The notes beneath the pieces were generated by a model. The model was not told where the DNA came from and made no database searches. It saw only the letters and a list, made by a program, of their open reading frames with translations. A stretch of DNA of 64,000 bases from positions 558,001-622,000 of the forward strand of contig UGGS01000001.1 in the NCBI GenBank assembly GCA_900450595.1, given 5' to 3'. Source of the DNA: [Flavobacterium] thermophilum. GTDB lineage: Bacteria; Bacillota; Bacilli; Bacillales; Anoxybacillaceae. The position numbers and the translations under genes were made by a program. Shown here piece by piece: positions 1-7,649 of the stretch (its first letter is position 1; the number at the start of each line of letters is the position of its first letter).

Positions 1-26
1 TCATCCGGCGCCAAAAAAACATTAGT

Positions 27-371
27 ATGAAACCGCCGAAAAAAATGCTTTCCTTACAGCTTGTCCCATCGGGGCGCAGTAAGAGAGTCATGGCGGTAGA
101 TTATAAAGAAGTTGTAGAAACGTATGAAAAGGCAAATGGTAGAATGAATGTTAAAATGTTTGATTGCCTTGGATTGGTAGATTTTTATAGCGAACGGTTT
201 AATGGAGAAGAACGCTATATTATTTTAACGAATGACCATAACTATATGCCGTCTGAACAGCATCTGGAAGATTTATCCGACATTTTGTCCAACGTATACA
301 TTTATGTTGTTCAAGATGGTCAAATTGTTGAAGAAAGACAGATGGATCGAATTGGAATAAAACTCGTCTAA
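27..371 (+). CDS. Hypothetical protein, small acidic
   Basis: I do not recognise this 114-residue protein. It has no signal peptide or membrane segment. The first 21 residues are basic and unlike the rest, whereas the part from the ATG at 90 (MAVDYKEVVETYEKANG) is acidic and looks like one compact alpha/beta domain, so the native start may be position 90. Neither start has a strong Shine-Dalgarno sequence, and the window begins only 26 bases upstream, so the 5' part could be a fusion or remnant. It lies beside a MITE-like element and an IS fragment, so it is probably part of an accessory region. No function is proposed. Confidence 0.45.
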   Translation: MKPPKKMLSLQLVPSGRSKRVMAVDYKEVVETYEKANGRMNVKMFDCLGLVDFYSERFNGEERYIILTNDHNYMPSEQHLEDLSDILSNVYIYVVQDGQIVEERQMDRIGIKLV

Positions 372-434
372 AAGGAACATTTCGAGAGGGAGGAGAAGAT
401 ATATTGGATAAAAGAGGAATTTTACCAATAACTA

Positions 435-578
435 GGTTCATCACCACAACATGTACTTGACAAGCGATACGTTCTCCTGAACAAGGATGTGCAAAAATCA
501 TTGATTTACTGATTTTTCCTCACAAGCGTAAGTGGGGCATGTTATGAAAAAATCAAGCACAACTTTTGGTGAAGAGCC
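435..578. mobile_element. 144-bp MITE-like element with ISL3-type ends and 8-bp target duplication
   Basis: The ends are imperfect inverted repeats: the left begins GGTTCATCACCACAAC and the right, read inward on the minus strand, begins GGCTCTTCACCAAAAG. 20 of the first 26 bases match. The 8 bases AATAACTA lie directly outside both ends (427-434 and 579-586), as expected for a target-site duplication; ISL3-family elements make 8-bp duplications. No transposase is encoded, so this looks like a short non-autonomous derivative. The right-hand copy of the duplication abuts the left end of another ISL3-like element (from 587), whose end is similar. Confidence 0.7.
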
Positions 579-586
579 AATAACTA

Positions 587-766
587 GGATCTTTGCCACA
601 AAATGTACTTGACAATCAGGTTGTTTTCTGATCAAGGGTACAAAAAATGCGAAATTTCCTGTATGGTAAAGGTGACCAAACCATCAACCATGGAGGAAAT
701 TTCGCATGCAATCTCAGTTTATCAAAGATTTGATCACTTTACCAGGCTTTCTTATTCATGGAGAAC
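587..766 (+). mobile_element. ISL3-type insertion sequence left-end remnant with transposase start
   Basis: The sequence starts GGATCTTTGCCACAAAATGT, an ISL3-like terminus related to the neighbouring MITE ends. A leader of about 120 bases leads to an ATG at 706 whose first 20 or so codons (MQSQFIKDLITLPGFL) look like the N-terminus of an ISL3 transposase. The similarity stops near 766, and the reading frame runs straight into the restriction gene that follows. The rest of the transposase and the right end are absent, so this is a dead fragment. The family assignment rests on the terminus and N-terminus as I recognise them, not on a database match. Confidence 0.55.
649..705 (+). promoter_or_regulatory. 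Hairpin burying the transposase ribosome binding site
   Basis: GCGAAATTTCCT (649-660) is perfectly complementary to AGGAAATTTCGC (694-705). The second arm contains the GGAGG Shine-Dalgarno sequence and ends at the base before the ATG at 706. Long transcripts entering the element from outside would fold and hide the site, a known way for insertion sequences to avoid activation by read-through transcription. Confidence 0.6.
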
Positions 767-786
767 GAAAAGAGGGAGGAACCCGG

Positions 787-1767
787 ATGTCAAAATGGTG
801 GATGATCCGCGCGGGCGACCGCAATGAACTGATTCCGCTTTGGCTGGAAAAGGGCATCGCATCGATCGGTTGGGCGAGATTGGGCGATCCGAAGCGCTTT
901 CGGTCGAAAGAACAGCTGCAGCGAAAGGCGGATGAAGTGTTTGCCGAGTCAAAACCAAAATCGAGAACGAGTTGGGTGAATCAAGTATGGCGGTTTGCCC
1001 ATGAAATCAAAAAGGGCGATCGAGTGATCACATATTCAAAAGAGAAAAGGGAGTACATTGTTGGAACCGTGACAGAAGAGCATCGTTACGATCCCTCCAT
1101 CGGGCATCCCTATTATCCGAACATCATCCGGGTAAAATGGGAAAATGCGACAGTTCCAAGGGATTCGCTGTCAGACGGAGCGAAGAACAGTTTAGGTTCG
1201 ACGCTGACGGTGTTTCGAGTGGACGAATGGGGCGATGAAATCGAGCAGCGTTTACACAGTGAACCATTCTCAAAACCTCAACATGAAGAGGGGGAAACGG
1301 AAGAAATCGTTGAAGACCTTGTTGGAAAAGCGTTGATGATGATCCAGGACAAAGTGGACAAGCTTGATCCGTGGCAAATGCAAGATTTAGTGGCGGGCTT
1401 GCTTCAAGCAATGGGGTACAATGTGCAAGTGAGTCCGAAAGGCCCTGACGGCGGTGTGGATGTGCTCGCCTATAAGGATGCGTTTGGCTTTGAAAAACCT
1501 GTAATCAAGGTGCAAGTGAAGCATCGCAAAAGCGCCGCCTCGGCCCCGGAAATCCAGCAGCTTCTCGGAGCCAACCCGATTGATGCCAATTGCCTGTTCG
1601 TCTCCACAGGCGGTTTTACGTCCCACGCAGAGGCAGTCGCCAAACATAATTCCGTGAAACTGATTGATTTGGAAGAGCTGGTCAACTTGATTGTCCATTG
1701 GTATGAGAACATGCCTAGCGATGCGAGAGCGCTGCTTCCGCTGCAGAAAATGTATGTGCCTGAATAA
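787..1767 (+). CDS. Mrr-like restriction endonuclease with N-terminal EVE/PUA-like domain
   Basis: This 326-residue protein is a probable type IV-like restriction enzyme that cuts foreign, often methylated, DNA. Residues 1-35 (WWMIRAGDRNELIPLW then IASIGWARLGD) match the N-terminal modified-base-reader-like domain found on many Mrr proteins. The C-terminal third is an Mrr-type PD-(D/E)xK nuclease: a helix (MQDLVAGLLQAMGY), then PDGGVDVLAY supplying the catalytic Asp, then KVQVKHRK supplying the Q-x-K pair. I chose the ATG at 787 because GAGGGAGG lies just upstream. The frame is also open to an IS transposase start at 706, so a fused product of 353 residues is possible. A terminator follows at 1897. 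Recognition specificity cannot be read from the sequence. Confidence 0.85.
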   Translation: MSKWWMIRAGDRNELIPLWLEKGIASIGWARLGDPKRFRSKEQLQRKADEVFAESKPKSRTSWVNQVWRFAHEIKKGDRVITYSKEKREYIVGTVTEEHRYDPSIGHPYYPNIIRVKWENATVPRDSLSDGAKNSLGSTLTVFRVDEWGDEIEQRLHSEPFSKPQHEEGETEEIVEDLVGKALMMIQDKVDKLDPWQMQDLVAGLLQAMGYNVQVSPKGPDGGVDVLAYKDAFGFEKPVIKVQVKHRKSAASAPEIQQLLGANPIDANCLFVSTGGFTSHAEAVAKHNSVKLIDLEELVNLIVHWYENMPSDARALLPLQKMYVPE

Positions 1768-2276
1768 AAGCCGTTTGGGGCCGATTTCCTAGTTGCTCGA
1801 GGTTTTCCCGATTAAGCGAGTTGATGTTTGTTGAGCCTTTATGCCAAGGCAGGGATTTCGTCGTATTGACTTGGATGGAACACACAAGCGAAAAACGGAG
1901 AGCTTTCCCCAGCTCTCCATTTTTTCATTCATGCAGGATTTCGACCTTATGTTCACGAATGGTATTCCTTATGTTGGTTTCTTTCGTGAGGAACCGTTCT
2001 TTCCACGTGGGGGACGATTCGGCCAAGGATGTTGATGATGATAAACGGCCAACCGTTCGTCGTGCGGATGGTGCTCCCTAAGAACGCTGATCAAGTTGCG
2101 GTGTTTGCAAGGGCGGTGGCGCGAGAAGGTCGTCTTGCCTGCGATCAGGGAAGCAGCGGTTCAAGGCTGCGGCGAATCCCATCGCTTCGCGTTGCCGTGC
2201 AGACGGGGCGCCTCGTAAAAATGCGGGGGCAATGGCGGTGTGTGGCTGTAAAGATGGTGTTTTTGAGAGGGGATGA
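1768..2276. other. Intergenic stretch, no convincing gene
   Basis: Apart from the terminator at 1897-1925 I see no credible gene. Several short overlapping reading frames exist on both strands, but none has both a ribosome binding site and recognisable protein character. The stretch may be gene debris, in keeping with the mobile-element remnants upstream. Confidence 0.5.
1897..1925 (+). terminator. Rho-independent terminator after the Mrr-like gene
   Basis: The stem GGAGAGCT/AGCTCTCC (8 bp, perfect) with loop TTCCCC is followed by ATTTTTT. It lies 130 bases beyond the restriction gene stop, with no other gene between. Confidence 0.8.
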
Positions 2277-3110
2277 ATGTTGCGAATCGTCACCTATACG
2301 TTCTATTCCATTGCCTCGGAACGAAGCGGGATTCGGCTGATCGATGCGGATTGGAGCGATCGGTGCGGATGGATCGTCGTGCAAAGAAGCCGTCGGCGGT
2401 TGGAGTGCGTCGTGAATGGAACTGTTCTTCATCCGGACGTCTCTGTTCGCTTTCCCATCATTCGCTGGGTCGACAGTGAGCGCTTTTTGCTGGCGGATGC
2501 GAGAAGTGACGGAATCAGCCATAATGTGTTTTTGGTAGATCTGCATGGAAATGTACAACATTCCTTTTGCGGCGGCGATGGGATTGAAGACATAGCGATT
2601 GGAAAAGAAGGGATCTGGATCGGCTACTTTGATGAAGGCGTGTTCGGCAAAGGAATTTCGACGGAAGGATTGGTTTTGTTTCGATTGGACGGTTCTCCGA
2701 TATTCCAATATCATTCCCATTTGACAGACCGCCCCATGATCATTGACTGCTATGCGATGTGCAAAGGGAAGTATTCGACCTTGTGGCTTTTTCCTTATGA
2801 TGATTTTTCGCTTATTCAGGTGGATCCTTGCAAAAAGACGGTGCGGAGATACAAAGCACCCGAGCAGCTGCGCGGATCGACCGCTGTATGTGTGAGGGGG
2901 AACTATGCGTATTTTGGCCACAGCTATCATGCAAAGGAGGAAGTGTACAGCTGGGACATCGGAAACGGAACGCTGGAGAAAATCGGGCGTCTTCATGGGG
3001 CGGTTCGAGGACTGGGGCCGAAGGAAACGAACCACTTTGTGAGTGTCGAGGATGATGCCGCGAGGGTGCATAGGATTCTCAATCCAGACGAATACGGGAC
3101 GTCATGGTAA
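2277..3110 (+). CDS. Hypothetical protein, possible beta-propeller
   Basis: I do not recognise this 277-residue protein as a named family. It starts at an ATG preceded by GAGAGGGGATGA. It is rich in short beta-strand-like segments with recurring patterns such as SERFLLADAR, GKEGIWIGYFDEG, GLVLFRLDG and GNYAYFGHSYH, spaced by about 40 residues, which is typical of WD/NHL-like propeller folds. No signal peptide or membrane helix is visible, so it is probably cytoplasmic. It stands alone between a region of debris and the tRNA-Arg gene. Similar stand-alone proteins occur in Bacillota, but no role is proposed. Confidence 0.7.
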   Translation: MLRIVTYTFYSIASERSGIRLIDADWSDRCGWIVVQRSRRRLECVVNGTVLHPDVSVRFPIIRWVDSERFLLADARSDGISHNVFLVDLHGNVQHSFCGGDGIEDIAIGKEGIWIGYFDEGVFGKGISTEGLVLFRLDGSPIFQYHSHLTDRPMIIDCYAMCKGKYSTLWLFPYDDFSLIQVDPCKKTVRRYKAPEQLRGSTAVCVRGNYAYFGHSYHAKEEVYSWDIGNGTLEKIGRLHGAVRGLGPKETNHFVSVEDDAARVHRILNPDEYGTSW

Positions 3111-3282
3111 GATGATCGTGGCTGTTTTTCCGCATCGGGCAAGACGTTTTGGGCAGGCGATTTGAACGTTCCGCGGGAAAACGTGGGTCGATCCAAGCCG
3201 ACGAATCCAAATTGCTGGGAGCGAAGAGCGAACTTTGGAGAGATCGGGGGTGGAGTTCTCTATTTTGTTTGTCTATCAGCTA

Positions 3283-3311
3283 TTGAATTTTTAGGCGCAG
3301 ATGGATAGAAT
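3283..3311 (+). promoter_or_regulatory. Promoter of the tRNA-Arg gene
   Basis: TTGAAT (3283-3288) and TAGAAT (3306-3311) are separated by 17 bases and lie 18 bases before the mature tRNA 5' end, a normal sigma-A arrangement. Confidence 0.6.
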
Positions 3312-3329
3312 GAAAAAGGAGAGCCATAT

Positions 3330-3405
3330 GGCCCCGTAGCTCAGTGGATAGAGCGTCGGTTTCCTAAACCGTGCGTCGGAGGTTCGAATCCTCTTGGGGC
3401 CGCCA
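3330..3405 (+). tRNA. tRNA-Arg (anticodon CCT)
   Basis: The 76-base cloverleaf has acceptor stem GGCCCCG/TGGGGCC, D stem GCTC/GAGC, anticodon loop TTCCTAA, T-loop TTCGAAT, discriminator G and an encoded CCA end. The anticodon CCT reads the AGG arginine codon. The outermost anticodon-stem pair is T-T, otherwise pairing is normal. A promoter precedes it and a terminator follows, so it is a single-gene unit. tRNA-Arg(CCT) genes are common integration sites, and the flanks here carry accessory genes, but I see no integrase and no repeat of the tRNA 3' end in the window. Confidence 0.97.
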
Positions 3406-3451
3406 TCTACATACGATTCGTTCGGATTGAGATTGCCGAACCCCTTGATAT

Positions 3452-3476
3452 GACTGCGTTTGCAGTCGTTTTTCAT
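3452..3476 (+). terminator. Rho-independent terminator after tRNA-Arg
   Basis: GACTGC/GCAGTC stem with loop GTTT, followed by GTTTTTC and another T tract. Confidence 0.8.
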
Positions 3477-3631
3477 TTTTTGGGAATCCGATGGGGTGAA
3501 CATCATTCTTATTGAGGCAAGGAATGTAGAGTGGCGCTCACGTTGAGTTCAATCCAATGCATGTGGAAAAGACATGAAAATATATACAGTACATACAGTG
3601 GCATCGAACGATATTGAAGCGGGGGGCAAAC

Positions 3632-4090
3632 ATGACATTATTTGAAGAGTGTGTTTATGCAATAGGCCATGAGAACTTGAGGATGTTAACGAGCGGGGAA
3701 ACCGAAACATATTTTGATTATTTGTGCACATGATTTCCGATCTTGCCTTGGGGGAGAATCGATTGGGAAAAGGTATCGGAAAAGAAACACATAAAGCATG
3801 CATCGGAAGTAGTTGATTGGCTGCGGCAAAGGGGAATTGATCATTACGATGTGATTGTGCTATGGAATTATTCTGATAACCCTGGCATCCAGACGACATT
3901 AGAGAGAGTTCTGCATGCTATTGATGATGTGGTGGCAGTGGGGTCAGACACTTTTATTCTTTGCCAACATAGAGAGTATGCAATCGAATGTTTTCATGAT
4001 GGTGTTGTGACGATCGGTGTTCCTGAAAAGAAGAGGCATTTTCATGCTGGAGAGGAGGGGGAGTCAAATGATCATTGCCAACAACTATAA
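3632..4090 (+). pseudogene. CdiI-like immunity protein gene broken by an in-frame stop
   Basis: Reading from the ATG at 3632 (Shine-Dalgarno GGGGGG upstream) gives MTLFEECVYAIGHENLRM and then a TGA at 3731-3733. The same frame continues after the stop with FPILPWGRIDWEKV, then DVIVLWNYSDNPG and LHAIDDVVAVGSDTFI. Together these match my memory of the contact-dependent-inhibition toxin immunity protein family (about 125-150 residues). A single C-to-G change (TCA to TGA) would explain the stop, since that position is usually Ser or Thr before FP. A TTG at 3743 could start a truncated product but has no ribosome binding site. The 3' end overlaps the next gene by 23 bases. The family assignment is from memory and moderate in certainty. 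Confidence 0.6.
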
Positions 4091-4448
4091 AGAAATCAAA
4101 GACCATTTTGACTTCACAGATAGCATTATAACGGATATCAAGTGGAACAATCCGTTAGATTTGTCTATCACAATCGACTATTATTGGGATGTACAGGAGA
4201 ATAGAGAGGAAAATAGAACATTCGTGTTGCATTTTACGGATTGCTTGGCTGTAGAGTACACAATGAGGAAGGAAGTCATAGGAATGTCAAGGGAGGATCT
4301 CCATTTTGACAGCTTGTTTACCATGATTCGCTTCGAACATGCAGCAGCAGATTCAAGCGGATTTCAGCATTTTCGTATCTATACCTTTGATTATACAGAG
4401 CCGCTGTTGCAAATTATTTGCAAGCAGGTTCAGCTGGAAGAAGTGTAG
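4068..4448 (+). CDS. Hypothetical small protein, possible immunity protein
   Basis: This 126-residue protein starts at an ATG with a strong Shine-Dalgarno sequence (GAGGAGGGGG, 6 bases away). It overlaps the end of the broken CdiI-like gene, so the two were probably co-translated. It is acidic, with alternating strands and no membrane segment, including the segments SIITDIKWNNPLDLSI and LHFTDCLAVEYTM. This size, acidity and position are what one expects of polymorphic-toxin immunity genes in Bacillota, but I cannot name the family. No toxin gene is recognisable next to it, so it may be an orphan immunity gene. Confidence 0.65.
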   Translation: MIIANNYKEIKDHFDFTDSIITDIKWNNPLDLSITIDYYWDVQENREENRTFVLHFTDCLAVEYTMRKEVIGMSREDLHFDSLFTMIRFEHAAADSSGFQHFRIYTFDYTEPLLQIICKQVQLEEV

Positions 4449-4493
4449 GTCATTGTTGTCAGGGGGGGAATGATCGCTTTATTTTGGGTAAAG

Positions 4494-4518
4494 AAAAGGC
4501 GGATCGCTCCGCCTTTTT
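4494..4518 (+). terminator. Rho-independent terminator
   Basis: AGGCGGA/TCCGCCT stem (7 bp) with loop TCGC and TTTTT. It ends the unit containing the 126-residue protein gene. Confidence 0.8.
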
Positions 4519-4542
4519 GCATGGATTGACGCACGGGACATA

Positions 4543-4603
4543 AGCTTCTCGGGGCCAACTGGCTCGATGCGAATGGCCTGTTCATCTCAACTGAGGGATT
4601 TAC
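4543..4603 (+). pseudogene. 61-bp fragment of an mrr-like nuclease gene
   Basis: This stretch aligns without gaps to 1559-1619 in the Mrr-like gene, 48 of 61 bases matching. In frame it reads LLGANWLDANGLFISTEGFT, against LLGANPIDANCLFVSTGGFT in the intact protein. Neither flank continues the similarity. It is therefore a leftover of a diverged second mrr-like gene, not a recent duplication. Confidence 0.7.
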
Positions 4604-4766
4604 ATGCATCGTTTTTCCAATTATAATGCCACTGCAACATTGCACCAATTGCTCTCTTCAGCTGTGAGGCCCTCAGCAATGAACTTTCCGTGTTTTCAAT
4701 GGTGTGTCCCTTTGGCGAAGTGTTGCAGTTTCGCTTTTCCCTGTGGAGCTGTGCAAGCAACACTAA

Positions 4767-4937
4767 CGGAATGACATTCAGCATGACAATCCGGTTGCTG
4801 AATGGAGTATACTGGAAGTGAACGATTTGCATCCCCATATGTTTGACTTGACCGAAAAAGCAGTTTGGAAACATCAGCCGAGCCGAGAAAAAGTGATTGA
4901 ACAATGGGAAACGAGAGTGCTCATAGAAGCATCTTAG
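4767..4937 (+). pseudogene. Possible C-terminal gene remnant
   Basis: An open frame without a start codon at its head ends in TAG just before the next gene's ribosome binding site. It reads HDNPVAEWSILEVNDLHPHM followed by FDLTEKAVWKHQPSREKVIE, which has real protein character. It is likely the tail of a gene whose front has been lost. An ATG at 4839 could give a 32-residue peptide, but it has no Shine-Dalgarno sequence. I cannot name the family. Confidence 0.35.
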
Positions 4938-4958
4938 CTAGAAAGGAGGGGGAGGAAA

Positions 4959-5450
4959 TTGCATTTCCGTCATATCCCCCAACTCATTGCCCGAATGCTC
5001 ATGGAAGTGATTCAAACGCATATACCGCACCAATGGATATACACCGTTGAACCATTCATCAATCCATACAACGGCAAGATCAGCTATGACTATTCCGGTG
5101 AAGTGAGGAAAATGAAGAAGGAAGAGTTTGCCGAGCTTGTCCGATCGCTGGGGAGAAGTAAGGACTCGCGATTTTATTGTTCTCCGTTAGATGAGTTGTT
5201 AAACAACGTTTACATTGATCAATGGGTGCCGACGTATATGTCTAACTATGGAAAGCGTTGGGTGACATACTGTGACTTGCTTAGGGAAACATTTGATCAA
5301 TGGAAGTACAGCCACTTTGAGATTTACGACGAGGACGGGAATGAGGTCAATGAAGATCTCAACTTGCAACTTGATGAAATATTCGAAGATTTTTTAGAGA
5401 ATACTTCGCACGAGCCATTTGTTAGAGAAATTGAAAAAACGATTGCCTAA
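4959..5450 (+). CDS. Hypothetical protein, 163 residues
   Basis: The start is a TTG with a very strong Shine-Dalgarno sequence (AAAGGAGGGGGAGG). I do not recognise the protein. It is cytoplasmic, with an aromatic-rich central segment (HQWIYTVEPFINPYNGK, then WVPTYMSNYGKRWVTYCDLL) and an acidic C-terminal third (YDEDGNEVNEDLNLQLDEIF). Its size, charge and place among other immunity-like genes would suit a toxin-immunity protein, but that is inference from context only. Base composition is AT-richer than the housekeeping genes downstream, consistent with an acquired segment. Confidence 0.7.
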   Translation: MHFRHIPQLIARMLMEVIQTHIPHQWIYTVEPFINPYNGKISYDYSGEVRKMKKEEFAELVRSLGRSKDSRFYCSPLDELLNNVYIDQWVPTYMSNYGKRWVTYCDLLRETFDQWKYSHFEIYDEDGNEVNEDLNLQLDEIFEDFLENTSHEPFVREIEKTIA

Positions 5451-5859
5451 TACGATGGATGTCACCTTGGAATGTTTCGGGTGTAGATGGCTTATATGAC
5501 GCTTTGGCGGCATGGAGCCGTCTTTTTTGCTGCTATGAAATGATTTCGTTTGTTTTTCATCAGTCTTCTTGAAAAATCTCTGCGTTTTTTCTCGAGATGG
5601 TGGCGAAATATTCAACGATTTTGTAAAATTATTGTGAAGGGCGATTGCGGATGGTCGTGTTGATGTCATGAATATGCAACGGTGCATTGAATTATATTAA
5701 TATATTTTTGTTAAAATCGATAATAGTGACATACTATTAATCAATTGTGTTATAATAAATTTTGTAATCGCCCTCAAAAACAAAAGGGGTATCGGTGGAA
5801 TCATTTCGAGCGATCGCTCGATGCTCTTTTACAACTATTCATGGATAGGGATGGTAAAC
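5451..5859. other. AT-rich intergenic region upstream of mqo
   Basis: There is no gene here. The first part holds a weak imperfect stem near 5490-5525 ending in TTTTTT that may end the preceding gene. The stretch from about 5690 to 5765 is very AT-rich and is where the mqo promoter should lie. Confidence 0.5.
5726..5756 (+). promoter_or_regulatory. Candidate mqo promoter
   Basis: A perfect -10 hexamer TATAAT (5751-5756) lies 19 bases after GTGACA (5726-5731), which is a rather long spacer. It sits about 100 bases before the mqo start codon, leaving a leader of roughly 95 bases. Confidence 0.4.
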
Positions 5860-7365
5860 ATGGGCAACAAACAAGGAAAAACGGATGTCATCTTAATCGG
5901 CGCGGGCATTATGAGCGCGACGTTGGGGACGCTCTTGAAGGAATTGGCGCCAGAGTGGGACATTGTCGTCTTTGAAAGACTGGAAGAGGCAGGAGCGGAA
6001 AGCTCCAACGAGTGGAACAACGCCGGGACGGGGCATGCGGCGCTGTGTGAGTTGAACTATACGGTTGAGAAGGCCGATGGGTCGATTGACATCGGCAAAG
6101 CGATTAAAATCAATGAGCAGTTTTACGTCTCTTTGCAGTTTTGGGCTTATTTAGTCAACAGCGGTATTCTTCGTGACCCGAAAGATTTCGTCCGTCCGCT
6201 GCCGCATATGAGCTTTGTGCAAGGGGAAGACAATGTGGCGTTTTTGAAGAAGCGCCACGAAACGATGGCGGCCAATCCGCTGTTTAAAGGGATGGAGTTC
6301 ACAGATGATCCGAAAAAGTTGGCCGAATGGGTGCCGCTCATGATGGAAGGGCGGGTGGTGGACGAGCCGATCGCGGCGACCCGCATCGAATCGGGGACGG
6401 ACGTGAACTTCGGGGCGTTGACGCGCCAACTGTTTGAACATTTGAAACGGAAGAACGTGGAGATCCGCTACCGCCATCATGTCGAGGATATCAAACGGAC
6501 AAGCGATGGCTTATGGGAGTTGAAGGTGCGGAATTTGGACACGGGCGCCGTTGAGCGCCATGCGGCCAAGTTCGTCTTCATCGGCGCCGGGGGAGGCAGC
6601 CTCCATCTGTTGCAAAAGTCCGGCATTCCGGAAGGGAAGGGAATCGGCGGCTTCCCGGTGAGCGGGTTGTTTATGGTGTGCAACAATCCCGAGGTCGTCG
6701 AGCAGCACCATGCGAAAGTGTACGGCAAAGCGAAAGTCGGCGCGCCGCCGATGTCGGTGCCGCATTTGGACACGCGGTTTATCGACAATCAAAAGATGCT
6801 GCTGTTTGGGCCGTTTGCCGGGTTTTCGCCGAAGTTTTTGAAAAACGGATCGATGCTCGACTTGTTCACCTCGATCAAGCCGCATAACGTCTTGACGATC
6901 TTGGCGGCGGGCGTGAAAAATATGTCCTTGACCAACTATTTAATCCAGCAAGTGCTGTTGTCGAAAGAACAGCGCATGCAAGAGCTGCGGGAATTCGTCC
7001 CGACGGCGAAAAGCGACGAGTGGGACATCGTCGTGGCGGGTCAGCGCGTGCAAGTGATCAAAGACACGGAAGCTGGCGGCAAAGGAACGCTGCAGTTTGG
7101 CACGGAAGTCGTCCATGCGGCTGATGGTTCGATCGCGGCGTTGCTCGGCGCGTCGCCAGGGGCATCGACGGCGGTTCATGTCATGCTTGAAGTGATGGAG
7201 AAGTGCTTCCCAGAACGGATGAACGAATGGCGGGCGAAAGTGAAAGAGATGATTCCGTCTTACGGCGAGTCGTTGATGAAAAACGAAGCGCTGTTGCGGC
7301 AAGTGCAAGCGTCTACAGCGGAAGCGCTCGGATTGAACGGCCACTTTGCGATGCAGTTGGCGTAG
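5860..7365 (+). CDS. mqo: Malate:quinone oxidoreductase
   Basis: Membrane-associated FAD enzyme that oxidises malate to oxaloacetate and passes electrons to the quinone pool, an alternative to NAD malate dehydrogenase in the citric acid cycle. The 501-residue length is normal for the family. The N-terminal dinucleotide-binding motif is [18 protein letters not shown], followed by the family signature [20 protein letters not shown]; the C-terminal half has [15 protein letters not shown] chose [10 protein letters not shown] as the start because related Bacillus proteins begin just before the FAD motif; an in-frame ATG nine bases earlier is possible. It stands alone with its own terminator. A malic enzyme at the far end of the window acts on the same substrate but is not linked. 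Confidence 0.95.
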   Translation: MGNKQGKTDVILIGAGIMSATLGTLLKELAPEWDIVVFERLEEAGAESSNEWNNAGTGHAALCELNYTVEKADGSIDIGKAIKINEQFYVSLQFWAYLVNSGILRDPKDFVRPLPHMSFVQGEDNVAFLKKRHETMAANPLFKGMEFTDDPKKLAEWVPLMMEGRVVDEPIAATRIESGTDVNFGALTRQLFEHLKRKNVEIRYRHHVEDIKRTSDGLWELKVRNLDTGAVERHAAKFVFIGAGGGSLHLLQKSGIPEGKGIGGFPVSGLFMVCNNPEVVEQHHAKVYGKAKVGAPPMSVPHLDTRFIDNQKMLLFGPFAGFSPKFLKNGSMLDLFTSIKPHNVLTILAAGVKNMSLTNYLIQQVLLSKEQRMQELREFVPTAKSDEWDIVVAGQRVQVIKDTEAGGKGTLQFGTEVVHAADGSIAALLGASPGASTAVHVMLEVMEKCFPERMNEWRAKVKEMIPSYGESLMKNEALLRQVQASTAEALGLNGHFAMQLA

Positions 7366-7419
7366 GCCATAGGTCTTAGCAATGGAAAGGAAAGCCGAGA
7401 GTCCGTTGCTTAGAAGGAG

Positions 7420-7452
7420 CAGCCGCCTGGAAATGAAGGGCGGCTGTTTTTC
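7420..7452 (+). terminator. Rho-independent terminator after mqo
   Basis: CAGCCGCC/GGCGGCTG stem (8 bp) with an 11-base loop and TTTTT. Confidence 0.85.
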
Positions 7453-7649
7453 TATTTCGTTTGCCGCTTGGTGTCGGAATGAAAGGGGCCTTGCCCTGTG
7501 GTTTTCAGATGCACGGCGGGGCGCAATCAAGTATACTGGAAAACAAAGACGTGAATGGAATAGCAATGGATCATCGAGGCTTGTTGAGACGATCTTGCGC
7601 TGCGGCCGCTGTTATCTTCCATGGAGAAGCAGTTGAAGGGGGTGAGGCT

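Noticed and set aside
27..371. Assignment of the first gene to a toxin-antitoxin family
   Set aside because: Size and position would fit, but no motif supports it.
2145..3071. 308-codon minus-strand frame
   Set aside because: It is antisense to the propeller-like gene, which has the better ribosome site and more natural composition.
3291..3506. Minus-strand reading frame of 71 codons with the string GGPKRIRTSDARFRK
   Set aside because: It is the translated antisense of the tRNA-Arg gene, a well-known annotation artefact.
3330..5450. Integrative element inserted at tRNA-Arg
   Set aside because: No integrase gene and no second copy of the tRNA 3' end were found in the window, so only an accessory region can be claimed.
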